Notes: generated by a model from the sequence alone, not told the origin. A stretch of 64,000 nt of DNA from an uncultured Christensenella sp. (GCA_910578565.1 CAJTQF010000005.1:56731-120730); one strand, 5' to 3'; shown: positions 44,790 through 54,826, counted from the first letter of the stretch. Translations and numbers: made by a program.

Positions 44790-46902
44790 AATACTTGCGC
44801 CTGCGGGCAGTAAAGAATGCGCTCACGCCGCAATTAATGCGGGTGCGGACGCGATATATTTGGGGCTTGACAGATTTTCGGCGCGGAGTTCGGCTGAAAA
44901 TTTCAGCAATGAAAGTTTTTCGGATACGGCTAAATTTGCCCGCGCTTTCGGTGTAAAAGTCTATGCCGCGCTTAATACTGTTGTAAAGGATTGCGAACTT
45001 GAAAGTTTTTTAAATTCGGTTGTTACTGCCTGGAATAGCGGCGCAGACGCGATTATTTTGCAGGATTTATTTTTGGGCAAATTTATCAAACAAGCCGCGC
45101 CGCAAATTAAGTTGCATTTATCAACTCAGGCAGGCACGTGCAATACGTTGGGCGCGCAACTTGCCAAGGACTGCGGTTTTGACAGGGTTATTCTCGCGAG
45201 AGAAACCAAACTCAAAGATATTGAAAAAATAAGCAAGATAATCGAAACGGAAACTTTTATACAGGGCGCGCTTTGCACTTGTTTTTCGGGGCAGTGCTAT
45301 ATGTCGTCGTTTGCCGGCGGAAACAGCGGTAACCGCGGTAAATGTAAACAGCCTTGCAGAAAAACGTACTCTATCGACAGAAGCGGTTTTGAAGAGCATG
45401 CATACAGGCTTTCGCTTTCCGATCTGAGCGTGGGTGAAAACATTCACAGTCTTATCGGAGCGGGCGTATGTTCGTTTAAAATAGAAGGCAGAATGCGCCG
45501 TCCCGAATACGTTTCAGCGGCGGTTAATTATTACAAGAATATATTGTGCGGAAGAGACGGCAATTTAAGCGAGTTAAAACGCACTTATAACCGCGGTAAC
45601 TACACAAAAGGGCTTGCATTCGGGCAGGATAAGTCGTTTATTTCGTCGGCTGTGCAGGGACACATTGGCGAATTTGCGGGAATAATAAAAGTTGAAAACT
45701 TAAAATATATTCTTCAGACAAGTTTAAAATTTTCAAATGGAGACGGGTTTAAAGTTCTGCGCAGCGGCAAAGAAGTTGGCGGCGGCACGTGCGGCGTAGC
45801 TTGCAAAGGCGGTTATGTAATAAACACGCGGGCAAGGCTTAAAAACGGCGACAAGGTTTTTATTACAACCGATACCGCACTCAACGAAAAACTGTTGCAA
45901 AATAAACGGTTTATACCTGTAAAAATATCGGCTGAGTTTATTGCGGGGAAGCGTGCGCAAATTTCAATGAACGGTTTAAACTTTTCCGACGGTAACGAAC
46001 TTGAATGTGCAAACAGCAGACCGCTTTCAAAAGAAGATATAATACGTAATTTCCGGAAAACCGACGGCTATCCTTTTTTGCCTGAGTTTGCCGATATTAA
46101 GACTGACGGCGTGTTTATAACTTCCGCTAAACTGAACGCGTTGCGGCGCAACGCTTATGAAAAATTGTACGAAAGTCTTACGGAAAATAAAAATGCGCAG
46201 CTTTCGCCCGAATTTGTTTTGCCTGAAATCGAAAAAATCGAAGGCGGAAAAACCGCAGCAATCGCAACCGATTTAAGCGTGGTTAATGCGGATATAGGCA
46301 TATTGAAATTGCAGGATTTTTCGCAAAACGTTTTGGGACTGTTAAAAGGATTTTGCGGTGAAAAATTTTTATTTGTTCCGCCCTATATGACGGGGGAAGA
46401 AGTGGAACAAATCCGCAGTTTTGTGCATTTATTCGACGGGATTTATTGCGACGGTTATTTCGGTTTCGAATTGGCGAAACAATTAAAAAAGCCGTTTTTT
46501 GCGGGAAGCGGGTTAAACATTTCAAACCGTGTGTCGCTTGACTGTATCGGCGCTAAATACGTATGTCTTTCAAAAGAACTGACGGTTATTGAAGCGAATG
46601 AGCTTGCCGGAAACAATGTATTTTATCTCTCGGGCGGAAATATAAAGATTATGGATTTGATATATTGTCCGTTTGAAAAAAGGTGTTCTTCCTGCGACAA
46701 ACGTAATATTTATACCTTGACCGATAGCGAACGGCGCGCATTTCCTTTGCACAGATACGTCGCTGGTGAATGCCGTTTTGAAGTTTATAACTGCGCCGAT
46801 TTGGTGACTGACGGGGTTAGGTGTAGCAAAATTTATGATTATACTTTGCCGCATAAAAGTGTAAACAGTACCCGCGGTCACTCTGTTAACGGAATTTATT
46901 GA
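44782..46902 (+). CDS. U32-family protein, RlhA-like
   Basis: ATG 44782 overlaps the HAD stop. The 706 residues begin with the U32 barrel (IEILAPAGSKECAHAAINAGADAIYLG). They carry the conserved cysteine cluster of this family: GALCTCFSGQC...GNRGKCKQPCR. A C-terminal cysteine pair (CPFEKRCSSC) follows. The length and the added C-terminal domain fit RlhA (23S rRNA C2501 hydroxylation) and related tRNA hydroxylation proteins rather than true peptidases. The precise RNA target is not decided. Confidence 0.85.
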   Translation: MIEILAPAGSKECAHAAINAGADAIYLGLDRFSARSSAENFSNESFSDTAKFARAFGVKVYAALNTVVKDCELESFLNSVVTAWNSGADAIILQDLFLGKFIKQAAPQIKLHLSTQAGTCNTLGAQLAKDCGFDRVILARETKLKDIEKISKIIETETFIQGALCTCFSGQCYMSSFAGGNSGNRGKCKQPCRKTYSIDRSGFEEHAYRLSLSDLSVGENIHSLIGAGVCSFKIEGRMRRPEYVSAAVNYYKNILCGRDGNLSELKRTYNRGNYTKGLAFGQDKSFISSAVQGHIGEFAGIIKVENLKYILQTSLKFSNGDGFKVLRSGKEVGGGTCGVACKGGYVINTRARLKNGDKVFITTDTALNEKLLQNKRFIPVKISAEFIAGKRAQISMNGLNFSDGNELECANSRPLSKEDIIRNFRKTDGYPFLPEFADIKTDGVFITSAKLNALRRNAYEKLYESLTENKNAQLSPEFVLPEIEKIEGGKTAAIATDLSVVNADIGILKLQDFSQNVLGLLKGFCGEKFLFVPPYMTGEEVEQIRSFVHLFDGIYCDGYFGFELAKQLKKPFFAGSGLNISNRVSLDCIGAKYVCLSKELTVIEANELAGNNVFYLSGGNIKIMDLIYCPFEKRCSSCDKRNIYTLTDSERRAFPLHRYVAGECRFEVYNCADLVTDGVRCSKIYDYTLPHKSVNSTRGHSVNGIY

Positions 46903-46903
46903 T

Positions 46904-49252
46904 ATGGATGAAAAAAGTTTACAAAGACTTGAATTAGATAAAATTTTATGCGCTGTTTCCGAGTACGCCGTATTGCAGGGTGGAAAACAGCGTATACTTT
47001 CATGCCGACCTTCCGAAGATTTAAGCGAAGTTCGAATGCGCCTTGCGTGTACCGAAGAGTGCGATAAACTTTTATTTAAACACGGTATCGGGAAAATAGA
47101 GTACTTTGGCAACGTCGACGAAATTCTGGCGTTGGCGGAAAAGGGCTCTGCGCTTTCGTGCGGTCAGCTTTTACAGGCTAATGCTCTTTTGCGTTCGGTA
47201 CGAATCGCTTTCGGCGGGTTGAAAAGCGTAAACGATGAAAGTATAGCGATAATGCGTTCGCGCGCTGAAAAGCTGTACTTTGACGTTGCTTTGGAAGAAG
47301 ATATTGCCCGAAAAATAATATCGCCCGACGCTGTAAGCGACTATGCCAGCGATAAGCTGTTTTCCATACGTTCACGTATAAAGGGTCTTAACGAGAGAAT
47401 ACGTTCCAAACTTTCGGAATATCTGACTAAAGACGCTCAGTATTTGCAGGACGGTATAGTAACTATAAGAAACGACAGATACGTTATTCCCGTTAAGGCA
47501 GAATACAAGAGCAGAGTGCGCGGTTTTATTCACGACAGGTCGCAGACCGGCGCAACGTTTTTTATTGAACCTGAATATGTTTTGGAACTTAATAACGAAC
47601 TTATCGCCCTTTCGATAGACGAGCGCGAAGAAGTAGAAGCGGTACTTCGGTCACTCTCGAAAAGGCTTGGAAGTCTTGCCGCCGCATTGCGTGCGGATAT
47701 GGAAATTTTATACGATATGGACGCCGACTACTCCAGGGCGGAGTACGGATATAAATTGCACTGCGTAAAACCTGAAACGAACGGCAGAGGGTATATAAAC
47801 ATTATCAAGGGCAGGCACCCTTTAATAGACGCAAAAAAAATCGTTCCCGTTTCCGTTGAACTTGGCGGCGATTACAATTTTCTCATTTTAAGCGGAGCAA
47901 ACACCGGCGGTAAAACTGTAACATTGAAGATGTGCGGACTTTTTTGTTTAATGGCGGCATGCGGACTTTTTATACCCGCCGTACAGGGTAGCAGTATCGC
48001 TGTTTTTGAAAACGTATTCTGCGATATGGGCGACAGCCAAAGCATTGAAGAAAGTCTTTCAACTTTTTCATCTCATATTTTAAACATTAAAAATATCTGC
48101 AACGGCGCAAACGGCGGCAGTCTTGTTTTGATTGACGAGCTTGGCGGCGGAACAAATCCCGACGAAGGGCAGGCGCTTGCAAAAGCGGTTGTAAAGCATT
48201 TGCTGTCCAATGGCAGTAAAGGAATTGTGACGACTCATTTTACCTCGCTTAAAGAGTATGCTTTTACTCTGAATAAGGTTGAAAACGCGAGTATGGAATT
48301 TGATTCCGATACTTTAAAGCCGCTCTACTCAATTAGAATAGGTCTGGCGGGCGCAAGCAACGCGCTTGCAATATCGCGCAGACTGGGTCTGCCTGAAAAT
48401 ATTTTAAACGATGCAATGGGTTTTCTTTCGGAAGGGGCAAGAAGTTTTGAAAACGTTCTTCGCCGTGCGGAAGACAGCAGGTTGCAGGCGGAAGAAAAAT
48501 TGCGGGAAGCGCAGCGGCTTGAGAGCGAGTGGAAACAGAAAGTTAATATGCTCAACAGTCGCATTGACGAAGTAAATTCTGAAAAGGAAAAAATTTCGCG
48601 TTCGGCAAGAGTTGAAAGCAGACGGATTATATCAGAGCGTACGGAACGCGCCGAACGCATTCTTGAAGAGATAGAAAGCATTTTTAAAAAGGAAGAAATT
48701 TCCCAATCCGATCTTATAAAGGCGCGCACGTTAAAAAACAAAATAGGAAATATTTCATACGACGAAGAAGAGCGTAAAACGCCGCAAAGTATTTACAAAC
48801 ATGCTAAATCGGGCGAAATAAAAATCGGAGCGGCGGTATATGTAAAACCTATGCAAAGCCGCGGACAGGTAATAGGCTTGAAAAACGGCGAAGCTGAAAT
48901 TATGTGCGGAAGTATGAAAATGCACTGTAAACTTAAAGACCTTCTTTTGATTGACGAACAAGAAAAGACGGAAAAAGTAAAAGTTGTAAAGCATATTCCA
49001 CCAACGCAGCCTATGCTTGAAATTAATCTTTTGGGGCTTACCGTTGAAGAAGCGTTGTATGAAGTGGATAATTTTATAGACCGCGCGGTAATGGATAATC
49101 TGGAAGAAATAAAGGTTATTCACGGCGTAGGAACGGGCAAACTTAAAAAAGCAATAGCAAATCACCTTGTCCGTCACAAAAACGTTGAAAGTTTCCGTTC
49201 GGGTAAGTACGGCGAAGGTGAAAACGGAGTTACCTTAATAAAAATCAAATAG
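46904..49252 (+). CDS. mutS2: MutS2 family ATPase/nuclease
   Basis: The 782-residue protein has MutS core and lever regions, Walker A GANTGGKT (about 332-339), Walker B LVLIDELGGGTNPDEG, a long coiled coil (about 510-600), and a C-terminal Smr nuclease domain (INLLGLTVEEALYEVDNFID, IKVIHGVGTGKLKKAI). It has no mismatch-recognition domain. In Bacillota, MutS2 limits recombination and acts on collided ribosomes. It starts right after the U32 gene, so it is probably in the same operon. Confidence 0.96.
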   Translation: MDEKSLQRLELDKILCAVSEYAVLQGGKQRILSCRPSEDLSEVRMRLACTEECDKLLFKHGIGKIEYFGNVDEILALAEKGSALSCGQLLQANALLRSVRIAFGGLKSVNDESIAIMRSRAEKLYFDVALEEDIARKIISPDAVSDYASDKLFSIRSRIKGLNERIRSKLSEYLTKDAQYLQDGIVTIRNDRYVIPVKAEYKSRVRGFIHDRSQTGATFFIEPEYVLELNNELIALSIDEREEVEAVLRSLSKRLGSLAAALRADMEILYDMDADYSRAEYGYKLHCVKPETNGRGYINIIKGRHPLIDAKKIVPVSVELGGDYNFLILSGANTGGKTVTLKMCGLFCLMAACGLFIPAVQGSSIAVFENVFCDMGDSQSIEESLSTFSSHILNIKNICNGANGGSLVLIDELGGGTNPDEGQALAKAVVKHLLSNGSKGIVTTHFTSLKEYAFTLNKVENASMEFDSDTLKPLYSIRIGLAGASNALAISRRLGLPENILNDAMGFLSEGARSFENVLRRAEDSRLQAEEKLREAQRLESEWKQKVNMLNSRIDEVNSEKEKISRSARVESRRIISERTERAERILEEIESIFKKEEISQSDLIKARTLKNKIGNISYDEEERKTPQSIYKHAKSGEIKIGAAVYVKPMQSRGQVIGLKNGEAEIMCGSMKMHCKLKDLLLIDEQEKTEKVKVVKHIPPTQPMLEINLLGLTVEEALYEVDNFIDRAVMDNLEEIKVIHGVGTGKLKKAIANHLVRHKNVESFRSGKYGEGENGVTLIKIK

Positions 49253-49313
49253 TCAAGAAATGCCTTTAAACGTAATATTATATAAATAGAATTTTATGTT
49301 TAGGGGTAAACTA

Positions 49314-50015
49314 TTGAAAGGCAAATTAATTACCGTAATTACTAATTGCTTGCTTGTCGCAATCGTTTTATCGGTGTCGCTTATCGGCTTTTTCGGCGGT
49401 AAAGCGGTGGCGGTTTCTGGCGGAAATGAAAATCTTTATTACGGAGCAGAAAATGGCGAAGGCGTAAGCCTTATGTTTAACGTATACGAACACACGGACA
49501 ACGTTTTGAAAATTCTGGACGTGTTGGATGAATACGGTGCAAAAAGCACGTTTTTTATAGGTGGAAGCTGGGCGGACGACAACGTGGATTGTGTGCGCGA
49601 AATTTTTAAACGCGGACACGAGATTGCCAGTCACGGATATTTTCATAAAGACCATTCAAGAATGACAACGGAAGCCAATCTTGAAGAAATCCGTCCAAGC
49701 GTCAAAATTCTCAATATGATTTGCGGAAAAGAAATAACTTTGTTTGCGCCGCCGTCGGGGGCTTTTAACGACAATACGCTAAACGCTTGCCAGTCGCTCG
49801 GTTTAAAGGTTATAATGTGGAGCAGGGACACGATTGACTGGCGCGACAAAGATTCGGCTTTAATTTATAACCGCGCCACTAAAAATCTGCAAAAAGGCGA
49901 GTTTGTATTGATGCATCCAACCGATTGCACGGTTACAGCTCTGCCGGATATATTAACTTACATAAGAGATAACGGTCTTTGCGCTGTTACGGTATCTCAT
50001 AATTTAGGAGTATAA
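49314..50015 (+). CDS. NodB-fold polysaccharide deacetylase-like protein (YlxY-like)
   Basis: TTG 49314 has AGGGG 7 nt upstream and is preferred over ATG 49296. An N-terminal transmembrane or signal segment is followed by a NodB domain: AKSTFFIGGSWADDN, EIASHGYFHKDHSRM (the HxxxH metal ligands), LFAPPSGAFND, VIMWSRDTIDW. The normal TFDD catalytic/metal Asp pair is MFNV here, so classical deacetylation may be lost. The next gene is an M16 peptidase; ylxY followed by mlpA is the conserved Bacillus order, supporting a YlxY-type identity. Confidence 0.8.
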   Translation: MKGKLITVITNCLLVAIVLSVSLIGFFGGKAVAVSGGNENLYYGAENGEGVSLMFNVYEHTDNVLKILDVLDEYGAKSTFFIGGSWADDNVDCVREIFKRGHEIASHGYFHKDHSRMTTEANLEEIRPSVKILNMICGKEITLFAPPSGAFNDNTLNACQSLGLKVIMWSRDTIDWRDKDSALIYNRATKNLQKGEFVLMHPTDCTVTALPDILTYIRDNGLCAVTVSHNLGV

Positions 50016-51253
50016 TGGTTCATTACAAAAAATTTAATAACGGAATAAGACTAATTGTAAAGCAGATGCCCGGGCTCATGTCGGTAACAATGGGTATACT
50101 GGTTCATACCGGCGCAAGCGCAGAAAGCGATAGAGAAGACGGTATTTCACATTTCATTGAGCATATGATGTTCAAGGGTACCCGAAAGCGTTCGGCTTTC
50201 AAAATTTCAGACGATATGGACGCCATTGGCGCGCAGGTCAACGCTTTTACTTCAAAGGACGTGACCTGTTATTACGCCAAGTCCACCACAAGCCACGCGG
50301 CTGAAGCGTTTGAAATTCTTTCCGACCTGTTTTTAAACAGTACTTTCCCCGCGGACGAGATAAAGCGTGAAAAGGGGGTAATAGTCGAAGAAATAAATAT
50401 GAACGACGACACTCCCGACGATTTGTGCCTTGATTTGCTTGCGCGTGCATACTACGGCGAAAGCGGCTACGGCAGAAATATTCTCGGTCCGCGCAGTAAT
50501 GTGCAGGGCTTTACGGAAGCGGATATAAAAGATTATTTAAACAAGCATTATACGTCCGAAAATATTGTAATTTCAATGGCGGGAAATATAGAAATTTCTC
50601 TCGCCGAAGAACTTGTTGAAAAGTATTTTTCGGGGTTGCCTTTTTCGCCTGCGGATAATAAATCCGTAGACGTTAAATTATGCGGACAAGCCCTTTTCTG
50701 TAAAAAGGATATAGAACAAATTCACTTAGCGCTGGCGTTTCCTTCGGTAAAAAGGTACGACAGGCTTTTTGATGCAACACAGATTATGAATTCGGTTTTC
50801 GGCGGCAGTATGTCGTCAAGACTATTTCAAAAAGTCAGGGAAGAGCTGGGGCTTGCATATACCGTTTATTCTTATGTTTCGCCCTATACCGAAGCAGGTT
50901 CGTTGGTTATTTACGCGGGTGTTAACGCAGAAAATTATCTGACGAGCGCGGAAGCTATTATGGACTGTGTGCGTGCGATAAAGTCGAAAGACGTAACCGA
51001 AGGGGAGTTTTTGCGCGGCAAAGAGCAGCTTTTGTCTTCATCAATATTTTCTCAGGAAAGTTCGAGCTCGCAAATGCTTTTATACGGCAAGGAACTTATT
51101 TACAGCGGCAGGGTGTACGATTTTGAAGAGCGCGTAAAAAAGATAAATTCGGTAACTTTAAACGACGTGTTCGAAGCAGTGGAATTTAATTTCGATCAAA
51201 ACGGTTTTTCTTCCGCAATCGTAGGTAACGTCAACGGACCTTTAAAATTATGA
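50015..51253 (+). CDS. M16-family zinc peptidase (MlpA/YmxG-like)
   Basis: The 412-residue peptidase has the inverted zinc motif H46-F-I-E49-H50 in HFIEHMMFKGT and the downstream Glu region VIVEEINMNDD. The second, inactive-type domain ends in GNVNGP. These match mitochondrial-processing-peptidase-like M16B proteins. Its start shares one base with the preceding stop (TAATG). The substrate is unknown; it is likely cytoplasmic, as no signal peptide is seen. The glycosylase gene overlaps its end by 4 bp. Confidence 0.93.
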   Translation: MVHYKKFNNGIRLIVKQMPGLMSVTMGILVHTGASAESDREDGISHFIEHMMFKGTRKRSAFKISDDMDAIGAQVNAFTSKDVTCYYAKSTTSHAAEAFEILSDLFLNSTFPADEIKREKGVIVEEINMNDDTPDDLCLDLLARAYYGESGYGRNILGPRSNVQGFTEADIKDYLNKHYTSENIVISMAGNIEISLAEELVEKYFSGLPFSPADNKSVDVKLCGQALFCKKDIEQIHLALAFPSVKRYDRLFDATQIMNSVFGGSMSSRLFQKVREELGLAYTVYSYVSPYTEAGSLVIYAGVNAENYLTSAEAIMDCVRAIKSKDVTEGEFLRGKEQLLSSSIFSQESSSSQMLLYGKELIYSGRVYDFEERVKKINSVTLNDVFEAVEFNFDQNGFSSAIVGNVNGPLKL

Positions 51254-51735
51254 GCGAAGTAAAATGTGGTTTTGAGCCGCTGTTCAACCGTGACAGCAAA
51301 CTTTTGATACTCGGTAGTTTTCCGTCTGTCAAGAGCAGAAAGGTGGAATTTTATTACGGAAATCCGCAAAACAGGTTCTGGCGTGTGGTCAGTTCTTTTT
51401 TCGGCGAAGGCGTGCCGCAGGGCGTACAGGACAAAAAGAAATTTCTGTTATCGCATAATATAGCTCTTTGGGATATTGTTACCGAGTGTGAAATTTCGGG
51501 TTCGCAGGACAGTACGATAAAAAATTTCAAAGTAGCAGAATTGAAAACTCTCTTGCAAAATTGCGATATAAGTTATATAATACTAAACGGCGCTACGGCT
51601 TATAAAATTTTTGAAGATAATTACGGGGGTATGGAAATTCCGTACATAAAACTTCCGTCAACAAGTCCCGCCAACACGCGTTTTTGTGAAAAGGAGTGGT
51701 TTGATGCATTATCAACAGCTTTTGACCGAACTTGA
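51250..51735 (+). CDS. Hypoxanthine-DNA glycosylase (UDG family 6, HDG type)
   Basis: The 161-residue protein matches the family 6 UDG pattern: LLILGSFPSVKSRKVEFYYGNPQNRFW near the start, NIALWDIVTECE, and the C-terminal LPSTSPANT. These enzymes remove hypoxanthine (deaminated adenine) and lack uracil activity. It starts within the M16 gene stop (ATGA) and its end overlaps the AlkD-like gene by 32 bp. Two base-excision enzymes are therefore translationally linked. Confidence 0.87.
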   Translation: MSEVKCGFEPLFNRDSKLLILGSFPSVKSRKVEFYYGNPQNRFWRVVSSFFGEGVPQGVQDKKKFLLSHNIALWDIVTECEISGSQDSTIKNFKVAELKTLLQNCDISYIILNGATAYKIFEDNYGGMEIPYIKLPSTSPANTRFCEKEWFDALSTAFDRT

Positions 51736-52372
51736 AAGTTGCGCCGATGAGGGCTACAAAGCCTTTCATAAGAAACTTTTGAAAAACGACAATGTTAAAC
51801 TTATGGGCGTACGTATACCCGTTATGCGTAAAATAGCAAAAAAATATATAGACAGCATAGACGAACTGCTTACGTTTCCCGATGAGTTTTACGAAGTCAC
51901 GTTTATTAAACTGACTGCGGTTTCAATGCTTAAATACGAAAAATTTATATTGTACATTGATAGGTGCGTTGCGCTTATAGACAACTGGGCGACCTGCGAC
52001 TGTTTCGCACCAAAATGCATAAAATCCCACAGGAACGAATTTATGCCGTATATCAGAAAATATGCTGGGCAAAACGGCGAATTTTACCAGCGTTTTGCGC
52101 TTACTACTTTGCTTCATTTTTATGTTGAAGACGACTATGCGGAAACGATTTTTGCTCTTTCGGAGCGAAGCGATACAAGTTTATATTACGTACATATGGC
52201 AGTGGCGTGGCTGATAGCCGAAGCGCTTGTAAAAATTTACGATAAGGCTAAGAGTTTTCTTCTTGAAAACACGTTGGATAAAAAAACTCACAATAAGGCA
52301 ATTCAAAAGGCGTGCGAAAGTTTCCGTCTTTCAAACGACCAAAAAAACTATTTAAAGGGAATTAAAAGATAA
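51704..52372 (+). CDS. AlkD-like DNA alkylation repair protein
   Basis: A 222-residue HEAT-repeat glycosylase-like protein: VKLMGVRIPVMRKIAKKY, then DNWATCDCFAPKCIKSHRNEF (the Trp-Asp region of AlkD), and a C-terminal KAIQKACESFRLS. AlkD removes bulky or charged alkyl-purines without base flipping. ATG 51704 has AAAAGGAG upstream; it lies in the 3' end of the glycosylase gene in another frame. tex starts immediately after its stop. Confidence 0.85.
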   Translation: MHYQQLLTELESCADEGYKAFHKKLLKNDNVKLMGVRIPVMRKIAKKYIDSIDELLTFPDEFYEVTFIKLTAVSMLKYEKFILYIDRCVALIDNWATCDCFAPKCIKSHRNEFMPYIRKYAGQNGEFYQRFALTTLLHFYVEDDYAETIFALSERSDTSLYYVHMAVAWLIAEALVKIYDKAKSFLLENTLDKKTHNKAIQKACESFRLSNDQKNYLKGIKR

Positions 52373-54535
52373 ATGGACATTTCAGCAAAACTTACCGAAG
52401 AATTCAATTTAAAAGGCGAACACGTTCAGAATATTCTGAAACTTTTGGAAGAAGGCAATACAATACCTTTTATCGCGCGTTACCGCAAAGAAATGACGGG
52501 CGCAATAGACGACCAGGTTCTGCGCGCGTTGAACGACAGATACGAATATCTTAAAAATCTTGAAAAGCGTAAGGAAGAAGTCGCAAAGGCGATAACCGAG
52601 CAGGAAAAGATGACGGATGAAATACAAGCCGCAATCGCCGCCGCGCAGACAATGACTGAAATAGAGGATATTTACCGTCCTTTCAAGCAAAAGAAAAAAA
52701 CACGCGCTTCCGTCGCAATAGAAAAGGGTTTACAGCCGCTTGCGGATTTAATTCTGGCGCAGGCTTGCAAGCCTTACGAAGAAGCGGAAAAATACATAGA
52801 CGCCGAAAAGGGCGTGAATTCCGCAGACGACGCTATTTCGGGTGCGAAAGATATAATTGCCGAGATAGTTTCGGACAATGCCGAACTCAGAAAAAAATTG
52901 CGCGGTCTGTTGGAAAAACACGGCGAAATGCAGGTAAAGCTCGTCAAAGACGACGACAAGGGCACATACGCTATGTACGCCGATTACAGCGAGCTTATTC
53001 CTGAAATTAAGAATCACCGCATTCTTGCAATCAACAGGGGCGAAAAAGAAGAGTGCCTTAAAGCTAAAATATATTTTGACGATACGATTGCAAAGCGTGT
53101 CTGCACAATTAAATATATAAAGAACAAGAACGAAGAAGATTGCGCAAAATTAATAGAAGAAGCTGCTTCCGACGGATACGAAAGATTGATAGAACCGTCA
53201 ATTCAAAGGGAAGTCCGTGCAATTCTTACCGACAGGGCTGGCGAACAGGCGATAAAGATGTTTGAAGTAAACCTTCGTCCGCTGTTGTTGCAGCCCCCTG
53301 TAAAGGGTAAAGTAACTTTGGGGTTGGACCCCGGTTACCGTACCGGTTGTAAAGTAGCCGTAGTTGACGAAACGGGCAAAGTGCTTGACACGTCGGTCAT
53401 ATATCCCGTGCCGCCCAAGAACGATATCGATGGCAGTAAAAAAATAATTAAGTACTTAATTGAAAAGCATAAGGTCGATATAATTTCAATTGGCAACGGT
53501 ACGGCGAGCAAAGAAACGGAAATTTTCGTTGCCGACCTGTTGAAAGAAATTGAAGCAAACGTAAGCTATGCCGTTGTAAACGAAGCGGGCGCCAGCGTGT
53601 ATTCGGCGAGTCCCCTTGCGGTTGAAGAGTTTCCCGACTACGATTTAACTTTGCGTTCGGCAATTTCAATTGCGAGAAGATTGCAGGATCCGCTTTCAGA
53701 ACTGATTAAAATAGACCCTAAATCGATAGGCGTAGGTCAGTATCAGCACGATATGGATAAAAAGCGCCTTGACGGTGTTCTGGGCGGCGTGCTTGAAGAT
53801 TGCGTTAACAGCGTCGGCGTCGATTTGAACACCGCAAGCGTGTCTCTTTTGAAATTCGTTGCGGGGCTAAATGCGGGAATTGCTAAAAATATAGTTACGT
53901 ACCGTGAACAGAACGGAAAATTTTCAGAGCGCGGGCAGCTTTTAAACGTTGCAAAACTCGGGGCGAAAGCATACGAACAGTGCGCGGGATTTTTACGTAT
54001 TCCCGACGGTAAAAATATAATGGACAATACCGCAGTTCACCCCGAATCGTACAAAAAAGCAGAAAAACTTTTATCTTTGTTCGGTTACGGAGACGCTGAT
54101 ATAAGGGAAAGAAAACTTGCAGAACTTCCCGAAAAGGTAAAGGCATACGGCGAAAACAAAGCTGCAGAATATTGCGGTCTTGACGTGGCGACAATGAACG
54201 ATATAATTGCAGAACTTGTTAAACCGGGCAGAGATATCCGTGACAGCCTTCCCCAAAGGCAGTTGAGAAAGGATATTATGGGTATAGAAGATTTAGCTGT
54301 CGGTATGGAGATTGACGGCGTTGTAAGAAACGTTATCGACTTCGGCGCGTTTGTCGACATAGGCGTGCATCAGGACGGTCTTGTCCATATTTCCGAAATT
54401 ACGGATAAATATATCCGTCACCCGTCCGACGTTTTAAAGGTGGGACAACAGGTAAAAGCTGTTATTATTACGTTAGATAAAGCAAAACACCGCATAGGGC
54501 TTTCTTTGAAGCAAGTCAAAAAGCAAGCGAATTAG
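52373..54535 (+). CDS. tex: Tex-family RNA-binding protein
   Basis: The 720-residue protein has Tex N-terminal helices (EGNTIPFIARYRKEMTG), a YqgF-like RNase-H fold (GLDPGYRTGCKVAVVD), tandem HhH (NTASVSLLKFVAGL...), and a C-terminal S1 domain (GMEIDGVVRNVIDFGAFVDIG). Tex/YhgF affects transcription and ribosome-linked processes; its exact job is unsettled. The ATG directly abuts the stop of the AlkD-like gene (TAAATG). Confidence 0.95.
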   Translation: MDISAKLTEEFNLKGEHVQNILKLLEEGNTIPFIARYRKEMTGAIDDQVLRALNDRYEYLKNLEKRKEEVAKAITEQEKMTDEIQAAIAAAQTMTEIEDIYRPFKQKKKTRASVAIEKGLQPLADLILAQACKPYEEAEKYIDAEKGVNSADDAISGAKDIIAEIVSDNAELRKKLRGLLEKHGEMQVKLVKDDDKGTYAMYADYSELIPEIKNHRILAINRGEKEECLKAKIYFDDTIAKRVCTIKYIKNKNEEDCAKLIEEAASDGYERLIEPSIQREVRAILTDRAGEQAIKMFEVNLRPLLLQPPVKGKVTLGLDPGYRTGCKVAVVDETGKVLDTSVIYPVPPKNDIDGSKKIIKYLIEKHKVDIISIGNGTASKETEIFVADLLKEIEANVSYAVVNEAGASVYSASPLAVEEFPDYDLTLRSAISIARRLQDPLSELIKIDPKSIGVGQYQHDMDKKRLDGVLGGVLEDCVNSVGVDLNTASVSLLKFVAGLNAGIAKNIVTYREQNGKFSERGQLLNVAKLGAKAYEQCAGFLRIPDGKNIMDNTAVHPESYKKAEKLLSLFGYGDADIRERKLAELPEKVKAYGENKAAEYCGLDVATMNDIIAELVKPGRDIRDSLPQRQLRKDIMGIEDLAVGMEIDGVVRNVIDFGAFVDIGVHQDGLVHISEITDKYIRHPSDVLKVGQQVKAVIITLDKAKHRIGLSLKQVKKQAN

Positions 54536-54564
54536 TTGACAAACAGGCGTTTTTATAGTAGAAT
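54536..54564 (+). promoter_or_regulatory. Promoter of acpP
   Basis: TTGACA (54536-54541), a 17-bp spacer and TAGAAT (54559-54564). The -35 overlaps the tex stop codon. Confidence 0.85.
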
Positions 54565-54594
54565 GCGTTTGTTATATAACACGGAGGGTAGAAT

Positions 54595-54816
54595 ATGTTT
54601 GATGAAGTAGCAAAAATACTTTCAGAGCAGTTGGGGGTTGCACAATCCAAAATTACTTTGGAAAGCGATATAGTAAAAGATTTAGGAGCGGACTCGCTTG
54701 ACGTTGTAGAACTTTTAATGAACTTGGAAGACAATACGGGCAAGACCATTCCCGAAGACAAGGTGACCGACGTAAAGACTGTCGGCGATGTTGTTAAACT
54801 TTTGGAATCTCTTTAA
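54595..54816 (+). CDS. acpP: Acyl carrier protein
   Basis: The 73-residue acidic protein carries the phosphopantetheine Ser in GADSLDVVELLM. It has a strong GGAGG ribosome site. It is a lone gene, not inside a fab cluster, with its own promoter and an exceptionally stable terminator. Housekeeping fatty-acid synthesis is the likely role. Confidence 0.96.
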   Translation: MFDEVAKILSEQLGVAQSKITLESDIVKDLGADSLDVVELLMNLEDNTGKTIPEDKVTDVKTVGDVVKLLESL

Positions 54817-54826
54817 TTTATAAAAC

